From the NCBI GenBank assembly GCA_017551405.1, contig JAFZLP010000159.1, positions 1-13,120 of the forward strand: 13,120 nucleotides of DNA, read 5' to 3'. A program made the translations under genes and the position numbers. The DNA comes from Bacteroidales bacterium. GTDB taxonomy: Bacteria > Bacteroidota > Bacteroidia > Bacteroidales > UBA932. The notes below the pieces were generated by a model. It made no database searches. It saw only the letters and a list, made by a program, of their open reading frames with translations, and was not told the origin of the DNA. This document shows positions 7,077 to 13,120 of the stretch, piece by piece (position 1 is the stretch's first letter; every line of letters begins with the position of its first letter).

Positions 7077-8642
7077 ATGGAAGACCAGAAAGCACAGGAA
7101 AAGAACCTTGTGGTCGACGTCTCGCCGAAAGAAGTCAAGATAGCCCTGATGGAAAACCACAGGCTTATCGAGTACAACAACGAGTCGAGCCAGGGCCACA
7201 GTTTCTCCGTGGGGGACGTATATCTTGGCAGGGTCAAGAAGATACTCCCTTCCCTGAATGCCGCTTTCGTGGACATAGGTGACAGCAAGGAAGCATTCAT
7301 CCACTATCTCGACCTGGGCCTCTATTTCGGGGCCTACGACCAGTTCGTCCGGGAGAGCAACCCCAACAGGAACCTCCGCAGCCTTTATGCCGGCATCAAG
7401 CTCGGCAAGCCGCTGGAGAAGGAGGGGCGCATCGAGGACAACCTCAAGGCCGGCCAGATGGTGGTGGTGCAGATTGTCAAGGAACCGATTTCCACGAAGG
7501 GCTCCAGGCTCACTGCGGAAATTTCATTGGCAGGACGCAACATCGTACTGCTGCCTTTCGCCGAAAAGGTAAGCGTCTCCCAGAAAATCTCCTCTCACGA
7601 AGAAAAGAGAAGACTGGAGACCCTGGTGAAGAGCATACTCCCGCGCAACTACGGGGCCATCATCCGCACCGCCGCCGAAGGCAAGAACGCCTCGGTGCTG
7701 GTGGCGGAGACCAAGTCCCTCATCGAAAAGTGGGAAGGCTCCTGGCAGAAAATCGCCAAGAACAAGGGAGTCGAACTCCTGTTCACCGAGTACTCCAAGA
7801 CCACCACGGTCCTTCGGGACCTACTGAACGACTCGTTCACAGGTATTTACGTGAACGACGCCAACACCTGCGAGGAAATCCGGAAGTACATTTCCCTGAT
7901 TCTCCCCGAACAGGAAAAAATTGTCCATCTCTACGACGGCCGGGAGCCCATCTTCGACCATTTCGAAGTAACCCGGCAGATCAAGGGATCCTTCGGAAAG
8001 GTAGTGCCCATGAAACAGGGCGCGTACCTGGTCATAGAAAGCACCGAAGCCCTCAACGTAGTGGATGTGAACAGCGGCACACGGGCTAAAACGACCGATC
8101 AGGAGGAAAACACCTTCGAGGTCAACAAGCTCGCAGCCGAGGAAATTGCGCGTCAGCTCAGGCTGCGCGATATGGGTGGCATCATCATCGTCGACTTCAT
8201 CGACATGGAGAACGTAGATCACCGGAATGCCCTGTTCAAATATATGCAGGCGCAGATGGAGGGAGACAGGGCGAAGCACAACGTGCTGCCGCTGACCAAG
8301 TTCGGCCTCATGCAGATTACCCGCCAGCGTATCCGTCCGGCTACGGAAATCAACACTTCCGAGCAATGTCCCCTCTGCCACGGCACGGGCAAGATCGCCT
8401 CGACGGTCATAATCGACGAGCAGATAGAGCGCAAGCTGTCGTATTTCGTCATCGACAAGGGCGTCAGGTCCCTCATGCTTCGCACCAGCCCCATTCTCGG
8501 GGCCTATCTGTCACGCGGGTGGAACTCGTTCGTCGCAAAGTGGCGGCGCAAGTACAGATGCAAACTGAAGCTGGTCGAAAGCTCGGCCAACTCCATCCTG
8601 CAGTATGAATTTCTGAATCTTGAAGGAGAAGCGCTCGAATAA
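7077..8642 (+). CDS. rng: Ribonuclease G/E family endoribonuclease
   Basis: RNase E/G cuts single-stranded A/U-rich RNA near a 5' monophosphate and matures rRNA and mRNA. The 521 residues carry an S1 RNA-binding domain at about 44-150, starting GDVYLGRVKKILPSLNAAFVDIG, interrupted by an insertion (about 81-120) usual in Bacteroidetes members. A 5'-sensor/RNase H-like region follows, then the DNase I-like catalytic core with the metal-binding aspartates D330 (VVDVNSG) and D373 (VDFIDM), 43 residues apart as in E. coli D303 and D346. The Zn-link CPLC is at 431-434, followed by HGTGK. It lacks the long C-terminal degradosome scaffold of E. coli RNase E, so it is RNase G-like. It follows HU and the microprotein across a hairpin and converges on hslR. 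Confidence 0.95.
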   Translation: MEDQKAQEKNLVVDVSPKEVKIALMENHRLIEYNNESSQGHSFSVGDVYLGRVKKILPSLNAAFVDIGDSKEAFIHYLDLGLYFGAYDQFVRESNPNRNLRSLYAGIKLGKPLEKEGRIEDNLKAGQMVVVQIVKEPISTKGSRLTAEISLAGRNIVLLPFAEKVSVSQKISSHEEKRRLETLVKSILPRNYGAIIRTAAEGKNASVLVAETKSLIEKWEGSWQKIAKNKGVELLFTEYSKTTTVLRDLLNDSFTGIYVNDANTCEEIRKYISLILPEQEKIVHLYDGREPIFDHFEVTRQIKGSFGKVVPMKQGAYLVIESTEALNVVDVNSGTRAKTTDQEENTFEVNKLAAEEIARQLRLRDMGGIIIVDFIDMENVDHRNALFKYMQAQMEGDRAKHNVLPLTKFGLMQITRQRIRPATEINTSEQCPLCHGTGKIASTVIIDEQIERKLSYFVIDKGVRSLMLRTSPILGAYLSRGWNSFVAKWRRKYRCKLKLVESSANSILQYEFLNLEGEALE

Positions 8643-8658
8643 CGGGCGCTTTTCTTTT
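8622..8658. terminator. Probable bidirectional terminator over the end of rng
   Basis: Bases 8622-8634 (ending AAGCGC) pair with 8646-8658 (starting GCGCTT) in a stem of about 13 pairs including three G-T wobbles, with an 11-nt loop. The rng stop codon lies in the loop. On the plus strand the 3' arm is a T-rich run (TTTTCTTTT), and on the minus strand the 5' arm is A-rich, so it could stop rng and hslR transcripts alike. A shorter competing stem, CGGGC (8643-8647) with GCCCG (8659-8663), exists. Confidence 0.6.
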
Positions 8659-8663
8659 GCCCG

Positions 8664-9047
8664 CTATTCTCCGTCCAGCTCGTCCCACAGGGCATCCAGG
8701 GTGCGGCGGTCCTTTTTCGTAGGCCGGCCGGCGCCCCTGTCGCGGCGGACGAAGAAGGTCTCGGCGGGAGCGTGGAGCTTCGCAAGCTCGCTCTCGGGGG
8801 TGATGTTCTCGGCATAATCCGCGACCAGGGCGGCCCCCACCCTGTGGTCGAGCCCCTGCCTGACACGGTAGCTGATGAGCGCAGGGCCGCGGCGGACCGA
8901 AATCTCGTCGCCGGGCTTGACCAGCTTGGACGGTTTGGCGTTGACCCCGTTCAGCTGCACCTTGTTGCCGTGACAGGCCTCGGTGGCCTCGCTCCTGGTC
9001 TTGAAGGCGCGGATGCACCACAGGTATTTGTCTATTCTCTCGTCCAT
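8664..9047 (-). CDS. hslR: S4-domain RNA-binding protein, Hsp15 (HslR) family
   Basis: The 127 residues start MDERIDKYLWCIRAFKTRSEA, the S4 fold signature, with the domain running to about residue 60 (VQLNGVNAKPSKLVKPGDEI is its second half). The C-terminal tail GRPTKKDRRTLDAL (107-120) is typical of the family. Hsp15 in E. coli binds the 50S subunit carrying a stuck peptidyl-tRNA and helps recycle it; the same job is inferred here. Its ATG (9047-9045) shares one base with the TAA of the DJ-1 gene (TAATG junction), so the two are co-transcribed and probably coupled. It converges on rng with a 21-bp gap. Confidence 0.9.
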   Translation of the reverse strand: MDERIDKYLWCIRAFKTRSEATEACHGNKVQLNGVNAKPSKLVKPGDEISVRRGPALISYRVRQGLDHRVGAALVADYAENITPESELAKLHAPAETFFVRRDRGAGRPTKKDRRTLDALWDELDGE

Positions 9048-9625
9048 TACACGGCGGTTTCAAGGTAGAGATGGTGATGCACCTCGTCGTACTTTTCGGG
9101 ACGGACCTTGGCGACTATCTCAAGGGCGAAGGCGAGGGCATGGCCGGCGCTGCGGCCGGTGATGACCCGCCCTGAGGTTACGGCTGCACGCGGTTCGAAC
9201 CTGAGCGAGGCCGCCTCCAGCTCCTTTTCGAAACCGTCGAAACAGGTGACTGTGCTGCCCTCTATGCCCTTCAGCTGCGTGAGCACCAGGCCGGGCGCCG
9301 CGCAGATGCAGGCTACGGTGCCTCCGGCGTCGTAATGGTCCTGCATCAGCTTCATGAGGGGCTTGCAGGCTGCCAGGTTGCGGGTGCCGGGCATGCCTCC
9401 GGGGAATATGAGCACGTCTTTTTCAGTGGTGCCTTCATGGCTGGGATCCAGGAACTCCAGGCAGCTGTCAGCGCCTACGGTTACCCCGTGCGACGAGCAC
9501 ACGAAGGGTTCTTCGCCGATTGCGACGAGTTCGCTCCTGAGACCCGCCCTGCGCAGGACGTCGTTGGTGCCGAGGGCCTCTACGTCCTCGAAGCCGTCCG
9601 CAAGAAAAATGTAGATTCCTTTCAT
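9047..9625 (-). CDS. DJ-1/PfpI (YajL/ThiJ) family protein
   Basis: The 192-residue protein is full length for the DJ-1 family. It starts MKGIYIFLADGFEDVEA; E16 corresponds to DJ-1 E18. The strand VLIFPGGMPG (71-80) and the nucleophile elbow ACICAAPGLVL (105-115) follow, with C108 matching DJ-1 C106. A second cysteine, C106, sits two residues before it. VTSGRVITGRSAGHALAFAL (149-168) is the conserved C-terminal motif. Members have been linked to oxidative stress, glyoxal handling and chaperone activity; which applies cannot be told. Start at 9625 was chosen because the family motif begins right there, although the frame stays open upstream to 10165 against the divergent gene. It shares a 45-bp divergent gap with the isomerase-like gene and is coupled to hslR. 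Confidence 0.92.
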   Translation of the reverse strand: MKGIYIFLADGFEDVEALGTNDVLRRAGLRSELVAIGEEPFVCSSHGVTVGADSCLEFLDPSHEGTTEKDVLIFPGGMPGTRNLAACKPLMKLMQDHYDAGGTVACICAAPGLVLTQLKGIEGSTVTCFDGFEKELEAASLRFEPRAAVTSGRVITGRSAGHALAFALEIVAKVRPEKYDEVHHHLYLETAV

Positions 9626-9639
9626 ACCGAAAAAATAAG

Positions 9640-9661
9640 TATCTTCGCGTTCGTAAATATA
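9640..9661. promoter_or_regulatory. Weak divergent promoter elements between the DJ-1 and isomerase-like genes
   Basis: The 45-bp gap holds TATCTTCG on the plus strand (9640-9647), one base off TAnnTTTG, and TATATTTA on the minus strand (9661-9654), also one base off. Neither has a proper TTTG 19 nt upstream; the minus one has TTTT at the right distance, inside the isomerase-like coding region. Both genes must start near here, so these are candidates only. Confidence 0.35.
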
Positions 9662-9670
9662 GCGAAAATA

Positions 9671-10681
9671 ATGGAAGAAGAAAAGAAATTGTATCCCTTC
9701 CGGCTTTGCCCGGTGGAAGACTTGTTCCCCTGGGGGAAAGAGGAATGGATGCTTGCCGACCTGGGTTGGCGCGACACTGCGGTGAGGGACGGATGGCTCG
9801 CGGGCAACGCCCTGGGCGAAATAATGGAAACCTATCTCGACCGCGTGGTGGGGGACGATGTGTTCGACTGGTACGGCAGGCAGTTTCCCTTCCAGATAAA
9901 GATGCTTCGGGTAAACGGGGCGATGCCCCTCACAGTGTGCCCCTCCGACGAAGACGCAAGGGCGCGCTACGACTCCCTCGGGAAGGAAAAACTCTGGTAC
10001 GTGCAGACTGCGGCGCCGGGCTCCAGCCTGCTCCTGGGTTTCAGGAAAAAAGTGGAGGCCGCCGTGTTCTTCTCGGCCTGCGCCGAAGGAAATCCCGAGC
10101 CTTTCATGAACGTCGTGCCCGTCAAGGCGGGGCAGTATTTCCACATCCCGCCGGGGATCCCCCATGCCCTGCGCGGAAATCTTTCAGTGATAGAGATAAG
10201 TGAATCTTCGGCCCTTGATTTCAGGCTCTGCGGCTGGGGCCAGGCCCTTCCCGAAGACGAATCCCTGGGCATTTCCCTGGGGCTGGCCGACGCCCTCGAT
10301 TTCATCTCCTACGAAAGGTTCCCCGCCGAGAACCTGATGGGATTCAGCCTGGAGGACCGCCGTCCCGAAGACCCGGCGAACGTGGTGCGGATGGCGCATC
10401 TGCCCCAGTTCTCGTGCAATGTGATCGACCTTGAAGAGGCCCTTAAGATAACCGCCGGAGAGGCCGGATCCTGTGTGGCCTACGTTTGTGCCCGCGGCTC
10501 CATGGCCCTCCAGTCCTCAGGGGAGGGCGGCACTGACCGCTTGAAACTGAAGGAGGGGGAAGCTGCGCTCGTGCCCGCTGAATGCGAAGAGTTCTATCTG
10601 GTGCCGCTCGAAAAAGGCACCCTTCTGCTGGAAGTGCTGGTGGAAAAGCGCGAAGACGGCGACCTTACTTTCTCACAATAA
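9671..10681 (+). CDS. Divergent type I phosphomannose isomerase-like cupin, probably lacking the normal metal site
   Basis: The 336 residues align by eye with type I mannose-6-phosphate isomerases over LAGNALGEIMETY (43-55), YGRQFPF (68-74), ARYDSLGKEKLWYV (98-111), LLGF (121-124) and the cupin segment PPGIPHALRG (160-169). However the ligand pair usually read as QxH before PDD is here T88-V-C90, and the glutamate of the KTExWY motif is K107. Only H165 and the catalytic-type R185 remain. The N-terminal WGG-containing stretch of about 20 residues is also missing. It may be a metal-free sugar-binding paralogue or an altered enzyme, so I give no symbol. Start 9671 was chosen from the family N-terminus; the frame is open upstream but lies over the DJ-1 gene. 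The last 17 bp overlap alr tail to tail. Confidence 0.8.
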   Translation: MEEEKKLYPFRLCPVEDLFPWGKEEWMLADLGWRDTAVRDGWLAGNALGEIMETYLDRVVGDDVFDWYGRQFPFQIKMLRVNGAMPLTVCPSDEDARARYDSLGKEKLWYVQTAAPGSSLLLGFRKKVEAAVFFSACAEGNPEPFMNVVPVKAGQYFHIPPGIPHALRGNLSVIEISESSALDFRLCGWGQALPEDESLGISLGLADALDFISYERFPAENLMGFSLEDRRPEDPANVVRMAHLPQFSCNVIDLEEALKITAGEAGSCVAYVCARGSMALQSSGEGGTDRLKLKEGEAALVPAECEEFYLVPLEKGTLLLEVLVEKREDGDLTFSQ

Positions 10682-11774
10682 TCCTTTCGATACGCCTCGG
10701 TACGCCGGTGAGGATTTCGTACGGGATGGTGCCGAGCTTTTCGGCAAGTTCCGTGACGGTGGGATCGTCACCGAAAATGGTGACGGTGTCGCCTACCTTG
10801 CAGGGGATGCCGGTGACGTCGAGCATGCACATGTCCATGCAGATGTTGCCGATGGTGGGGGCGCGGTGGCCGTTGATCTCGAACGAAGCGTTCCCCCTGC
10901 CAAGGTGCCTGTCGAGCCCGTCGGCATAGCCGCAGGGGATGGTGGCAATGGTGGTGCCTCCTGCCGCAATGCTGCCCCTCCGGCCGTAGCCTATGCTGCC
11001 GTCCGACTGTTGCAGATGCTTGACCTGCAGCACTTTGACCTTTAGCGAAGCGACCGGCTCCAGATGCACGCCGGGCAGCGCGCTGATTCCGTAGATGCCT
11101 ATTCCAAGGCGCACCATATCCCACTGATACTGCGGGAAGCGTTCGATTCCGGCGGAGTTGAGGATGTGCCACATGGGCTTGTATCCCAGGGCTTTCCCGA
11201 GCGCCGTCGCGTTCTGCTCGAACAGCCTTATCTGCCCCAGGGTGAAATCGTCCGCTTCGGGGTCTTCCGCTGCCGCGAGATGCGAGAAGCAGGATACCAC
11301 GCGCACCTGGGTGCAGCCTGAAAGGAAACTGAACAGCTGCGGCAGTTCGTCTGTCATGAAACCGAGGCGGTGCATGCCGGTGTCGAGCTTGATATGGATG
11401 GGGAAGCCGGTGATTCCGCGTTTGCTCAGCACGTCCACCAGCATCTTGAGCGTGGAAAGATTGGGAATGGATGGCTCCAGGCGGTAATCCACCATCTCTT
11501 CGAAGAAATCGGTGCCGGAAGTGAGCACCAGGACGGGCATGGAGATACCGGCCTTGCGGAGTTCTATGCCCTCCACCGGCATCGCCACTGCCAGGTAATT
11601 GGCTCCGGCCTGCTGCATCATGCTGGCGAATTCAACGGCACCGTGCCCGTATGCATTGGCCTTGACCAGCACCAGTAGCCTGGTCTCGGGCTCGAGCAGG
11701 GAACGGAAATAGCGGTAGTTCGCCTGTGCCGCAGGCAAACTCAGTTCAAGCCGTGTGAAATCGTCGCTACCCAT
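10665..11774 (-). CDS. alr: Alanine racemase (stand-alone)
   Basis: Alr converts L-alanine to D-alanine for peptidoglycan using PLP. The 369 residues are normal for a single-domain enzyme. The PLP lysine is K38 in VKANAYGHG (37-45); K129 in the KLDTGMHRLG motif, R136, H165, R222 and the catalytic Y263 (IGYGRRG) are in place, as is CMDM at 312-315. Many Bacteroidales carry alr fused behind murF in one long protein; here ATG at 11774 comes after only 37 bp from the previous gene's stop, and no MurF domain precedes it. It follows the AddA-like gene in the same direction and its stop lies inside the 3' end of the isomerase-like gene. A TATTTTTG box (11790-11783) precedes it without a matching -33. 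Confidence 0.96.
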   Translation of the reverse strand: MGSDDFTRLELSLPAAQANYRYFRSLLEPETRLLVLVKANAYGHGAVEFASMMQQAGANYLAVAMPVEGIELRKAGISMPVLVLTSGTDFFEEMVDYRLEPSIPNLSTLKMLVDVLSKRGITGFPIHIKLDTGMHRLGFMTDELPQLFSFLSGCTQVRVVSCFSHLAAAEDPEADDFTLGQIRLFEQNATALGKALGYKPMWHILNSAGIERFPQYQWDMVRLGIGIYGISALPGVHLEPVASLKVKVLQVKHLQQSDGSIGYGRRGSIAAGGTTIATIPCGYADGLDRHLGRGNASFEINGHRAPTIGNICMDMCMLDVTGIPCKVGDTVTIFGDDPTVTELAEKLGTIPYEILTGVPRRIERIIVRK

Positions 11775-11811
11775 AAATCATGCAAAAATAAACAATTCCT
11801 CCCAATAACGG

Positions 11812-13120
11812 CTACTCCACTGCCTCTATCCTGTCGGGGAAGACATACCAGAGGCAGCCTTCGACATCCCGGTAGCCCATGCTCCGGTAAAGGTCCATAT
11901 ACCCGCGCACCTGACGGCGGTGTTCGGCTGTGGGTTTTGCGAATTTATAGTCAATGACCATGACTTTGCCTCCAGTTTCAATCACCCTGTCGGGGCGGTG
12001 GTCAGAACCGTCCGGGGCTATTATGGAAACCTCGTTATAACCGCCTCCGCCGAAGAATTCCGGATGCGCGGCGATGCGTTTCGACAGCAGCGCCGCGGCG
12101 TCTTCGGCCTGGGCGGAGTCGAGTTTGCCTTGCAGTACCGCCTCGCGTACGGCGCCGTCGAGGTCGCCGGCACTCCTGACAGCTGCCATGATGCCGTGAA
12201 GCACCACGCCGTTGCGGCGCGGAGAGGCATCGATGCCAACTTCGCCGTCGGGGCCGAAGAAATCGAACGCGTCGGTGGAAGGCGTGAGCCTGTCTCCTGC
12301 GGGTATTATGGGATATTCGGCGGGGAAAAGGTTTTCCGACTTTCGGGACTCCCTGGAAAGTGCGGAGAAATCGTACATGACGCCGCGCGAAAACTCCTCT
12401 CTGCCGCCGCAGAAGTCCCAGAGCAGGTGCGAGAAGGCTTTCGCCTCACCGCCTGTCTTGCGGGTCTTCGGGGGATTGCCGGCTATGATGTGCAGGCAGC
12501 ACGAGGCCCTGGTGAGCGCCACGTAGAAAATGTTCATATTGTCCACGCTCTGCATGCGTTTCTCCTTTTCATACGCCGTGGCAAACAGGGAATCCTCGCA
12601 GACGGAGTTCATCGGTACGGAATAGATGCCCGAAACGGCGGGGTCGAGAGAGGTGCCGGAGACGTCCAGCCAGCACCACCTGTCCTCCTCCCTGTAGAAC
12701 TCCACTTTCTCGGCGTAGGGGAAGATGACATAGGGGAATTCCAGTCCTTTCGCCTTGTGGACCGTGAGAATCGTGACGGAATCGGAGTTTTCGGGCGAAC
12801 TGATGTAGAGCTTTTTGCCGTTCCAGTGTTCCAGGAAGAAGCGGAGGCTGTTGCCGTTCACTTCCGTCCATTCGCGGAGATCGTCCATGAAGGCCTCGAT
12901 GAAGAGGGTCTCGCCCTCGAAGACCTCTGGAGATGCTTCCTTGAGCTGGCCGAGCAGATTCTCGCACAGCCCTACAAGCGAGTGGTATTCCTGCGGGAAC
13001 TGCACTTTCGCGTCCCGGATTATGAAGGCGTTGATGGTGTCGAGTGGGTTCTCCAGGCAGCTGAGCAGGCTCACCAGCTTGCGGACGGTGGCGGAGGCGT
13101 TTACCCTGAGGGAGTCGTCC
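11812..13120 (-). CDS. addA: AddA-type UvrD-family helicase with C-terminal PD-(D/E)XK nuclease, N-terminus outside the window
   Basis: The frame is open from the right edge to TAG at 11814-11812, giving 435 visible residues of a protein normally over 1000 long. SF1 helicase motif V, TVHKAKGLEF, is at 12765-12736, and motif VI, YVALTRA, at 12525-12505. The C-terminal RecB-type nuclease follows: histidine in VLHG, glutamate in NEVS, then RPDRV, the IDYK core (D and K catalytic) and QxxxY (QVRGY). AddAB resects double-strand breaks to feed RecA recombination. A GTG at 13074 is not the start, because clear coding sequence (DSLRVNASATVRKL) continues upstream to the edge. The helicase core, Walker A included, and a probable addB partner would lie to the right. 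It is followed by alr in the same direction. Confidence 0.85.
   Translation of the reverse strand, partial: DDSLRVNASATVRKLVSLLSCLENPLDTINAFIIRDAKVQFPQEYHSLVGLCENLLGQLKEASPEVFEGETLFIEAFMDDLREWTEVNGNSLRFFLEHWNGKKLYISSPENSDSVTILTVHKAKGLEFPYVIFPYAEKVEFYREEDRWCWLDVSGTSLDPAVSGIYSVPMNSVCEDSLFATAYEKEKRMQSVDNMNIFYVALTRASCCLHIIAGNPPKTRKTGGEAKAFSHLLWDFCGGREEFSRGVMYDFSALSRESRKSENLFPAEYPIIPAGDRLTPSTDAFDFFGPDGEVGIDASPRRNGVVLHGIMAAVRSAGDLDGAVREAVLQGKLDSAQAEDAAALLSKRIAAHPEFFGGGGYNEVSIIAPDGSDHRPDRVIETGGKVMVIDYKFAKPTAEHRRQVRGYMDLYRSMGYRDVEGCLWYVFPDRIEAVE

Noticed and set aside
9335..9670. N-terminal extension of the isomerase-like protein, and the matching extension of the DJ-1 frame to 10165.
   Set aside because: Each extension lies over the other gene's coding region. 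Both families start at the internal ATGs used here.
11783..11790. TATTTTTG box before alr as a promoter.
   Set aside because: No TTTG lies 19 nt upstream and it would leave almost no leader; alr can be served by the upstream AddA transcript.
13072..13074. GTG as the start of the helicase-nuclease gene.
   Set aside because: The same frame continues to the window edge with plausible coding sequence, and the helicase core must precede motif V, so this is an internal valine.

Overview
The window looks like a chromosomal housekeeping stretch from a GC-rich member of the Bacteroidales. Three lines of evidence support this. Three promoters match the Bacteroidetes pattern TTTG-N19-TAnnTTTG exactly, and no gene has a clear Shine-Dalgarno site. 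There is a 29-residue AURKAIP1/COX24-like protein of the kind annotated in that phylum. The secreted M16 peptidase, secreted thioredoxin-like protein, Bacteroidetes-type RNase G and AddA-type helicase-nuclease also fit. I see no mobile element, CRISPR array, tRNA or rRNA, and no gene-free stretch over 300 bases; the longest is the 188-bp lon/HU gap.

Left half, minus strand (6433 down to 1): lon, ung, coaD and a secreted thioredoxin-like gene form a compact operon in which each gene overlaps the next by 4, 13 and 8 nt. A secreted M16 zinc peptidase follows. Its own promoter sits across the end of the thioredoxin-like gene, and its C-terminus runs off the window. The operon joins proteolysis, uracil-DNA repair, CoA synthesis and envelope thiol chemistry.

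Centre, plus strand (6538-8642): lon and an HU gene are divergent, each with a consensus promoter, the two -33 elements only 26 bp apart. HU is followed by the 29-residue basic protein, an intrinsic terminator or attenuator, and then rng (RNase G/E), which has no recognisable promoter of its own. A long hairpin across the rng stop separates it from the converging hslR.

Right part: a DJ-1/PfpI gene and hslR run on the minus strand with a 1-nt TAATG junction. Divergent from DJ-1 is a type I phosphomannose isomerase-like cupin. By eye alignment it has lost most metal ligands and an N-terminal segment, and it is the most unusual protein here. It meets alr (alanine racemase) tail to tail with a 17-bp overlap. 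Upstream of alr, in the same direction, lies the C-terminal part of an AddA-type helicase-nuclease, cut by the right edge.

No obvious new multi-gene system is present. The items most worth checking are the degenerate isomerase, the probable ribosome-associated microprotein with its attenuator before rng, and the tightly coupled lon-ung-coaD-thioredoxin operon.
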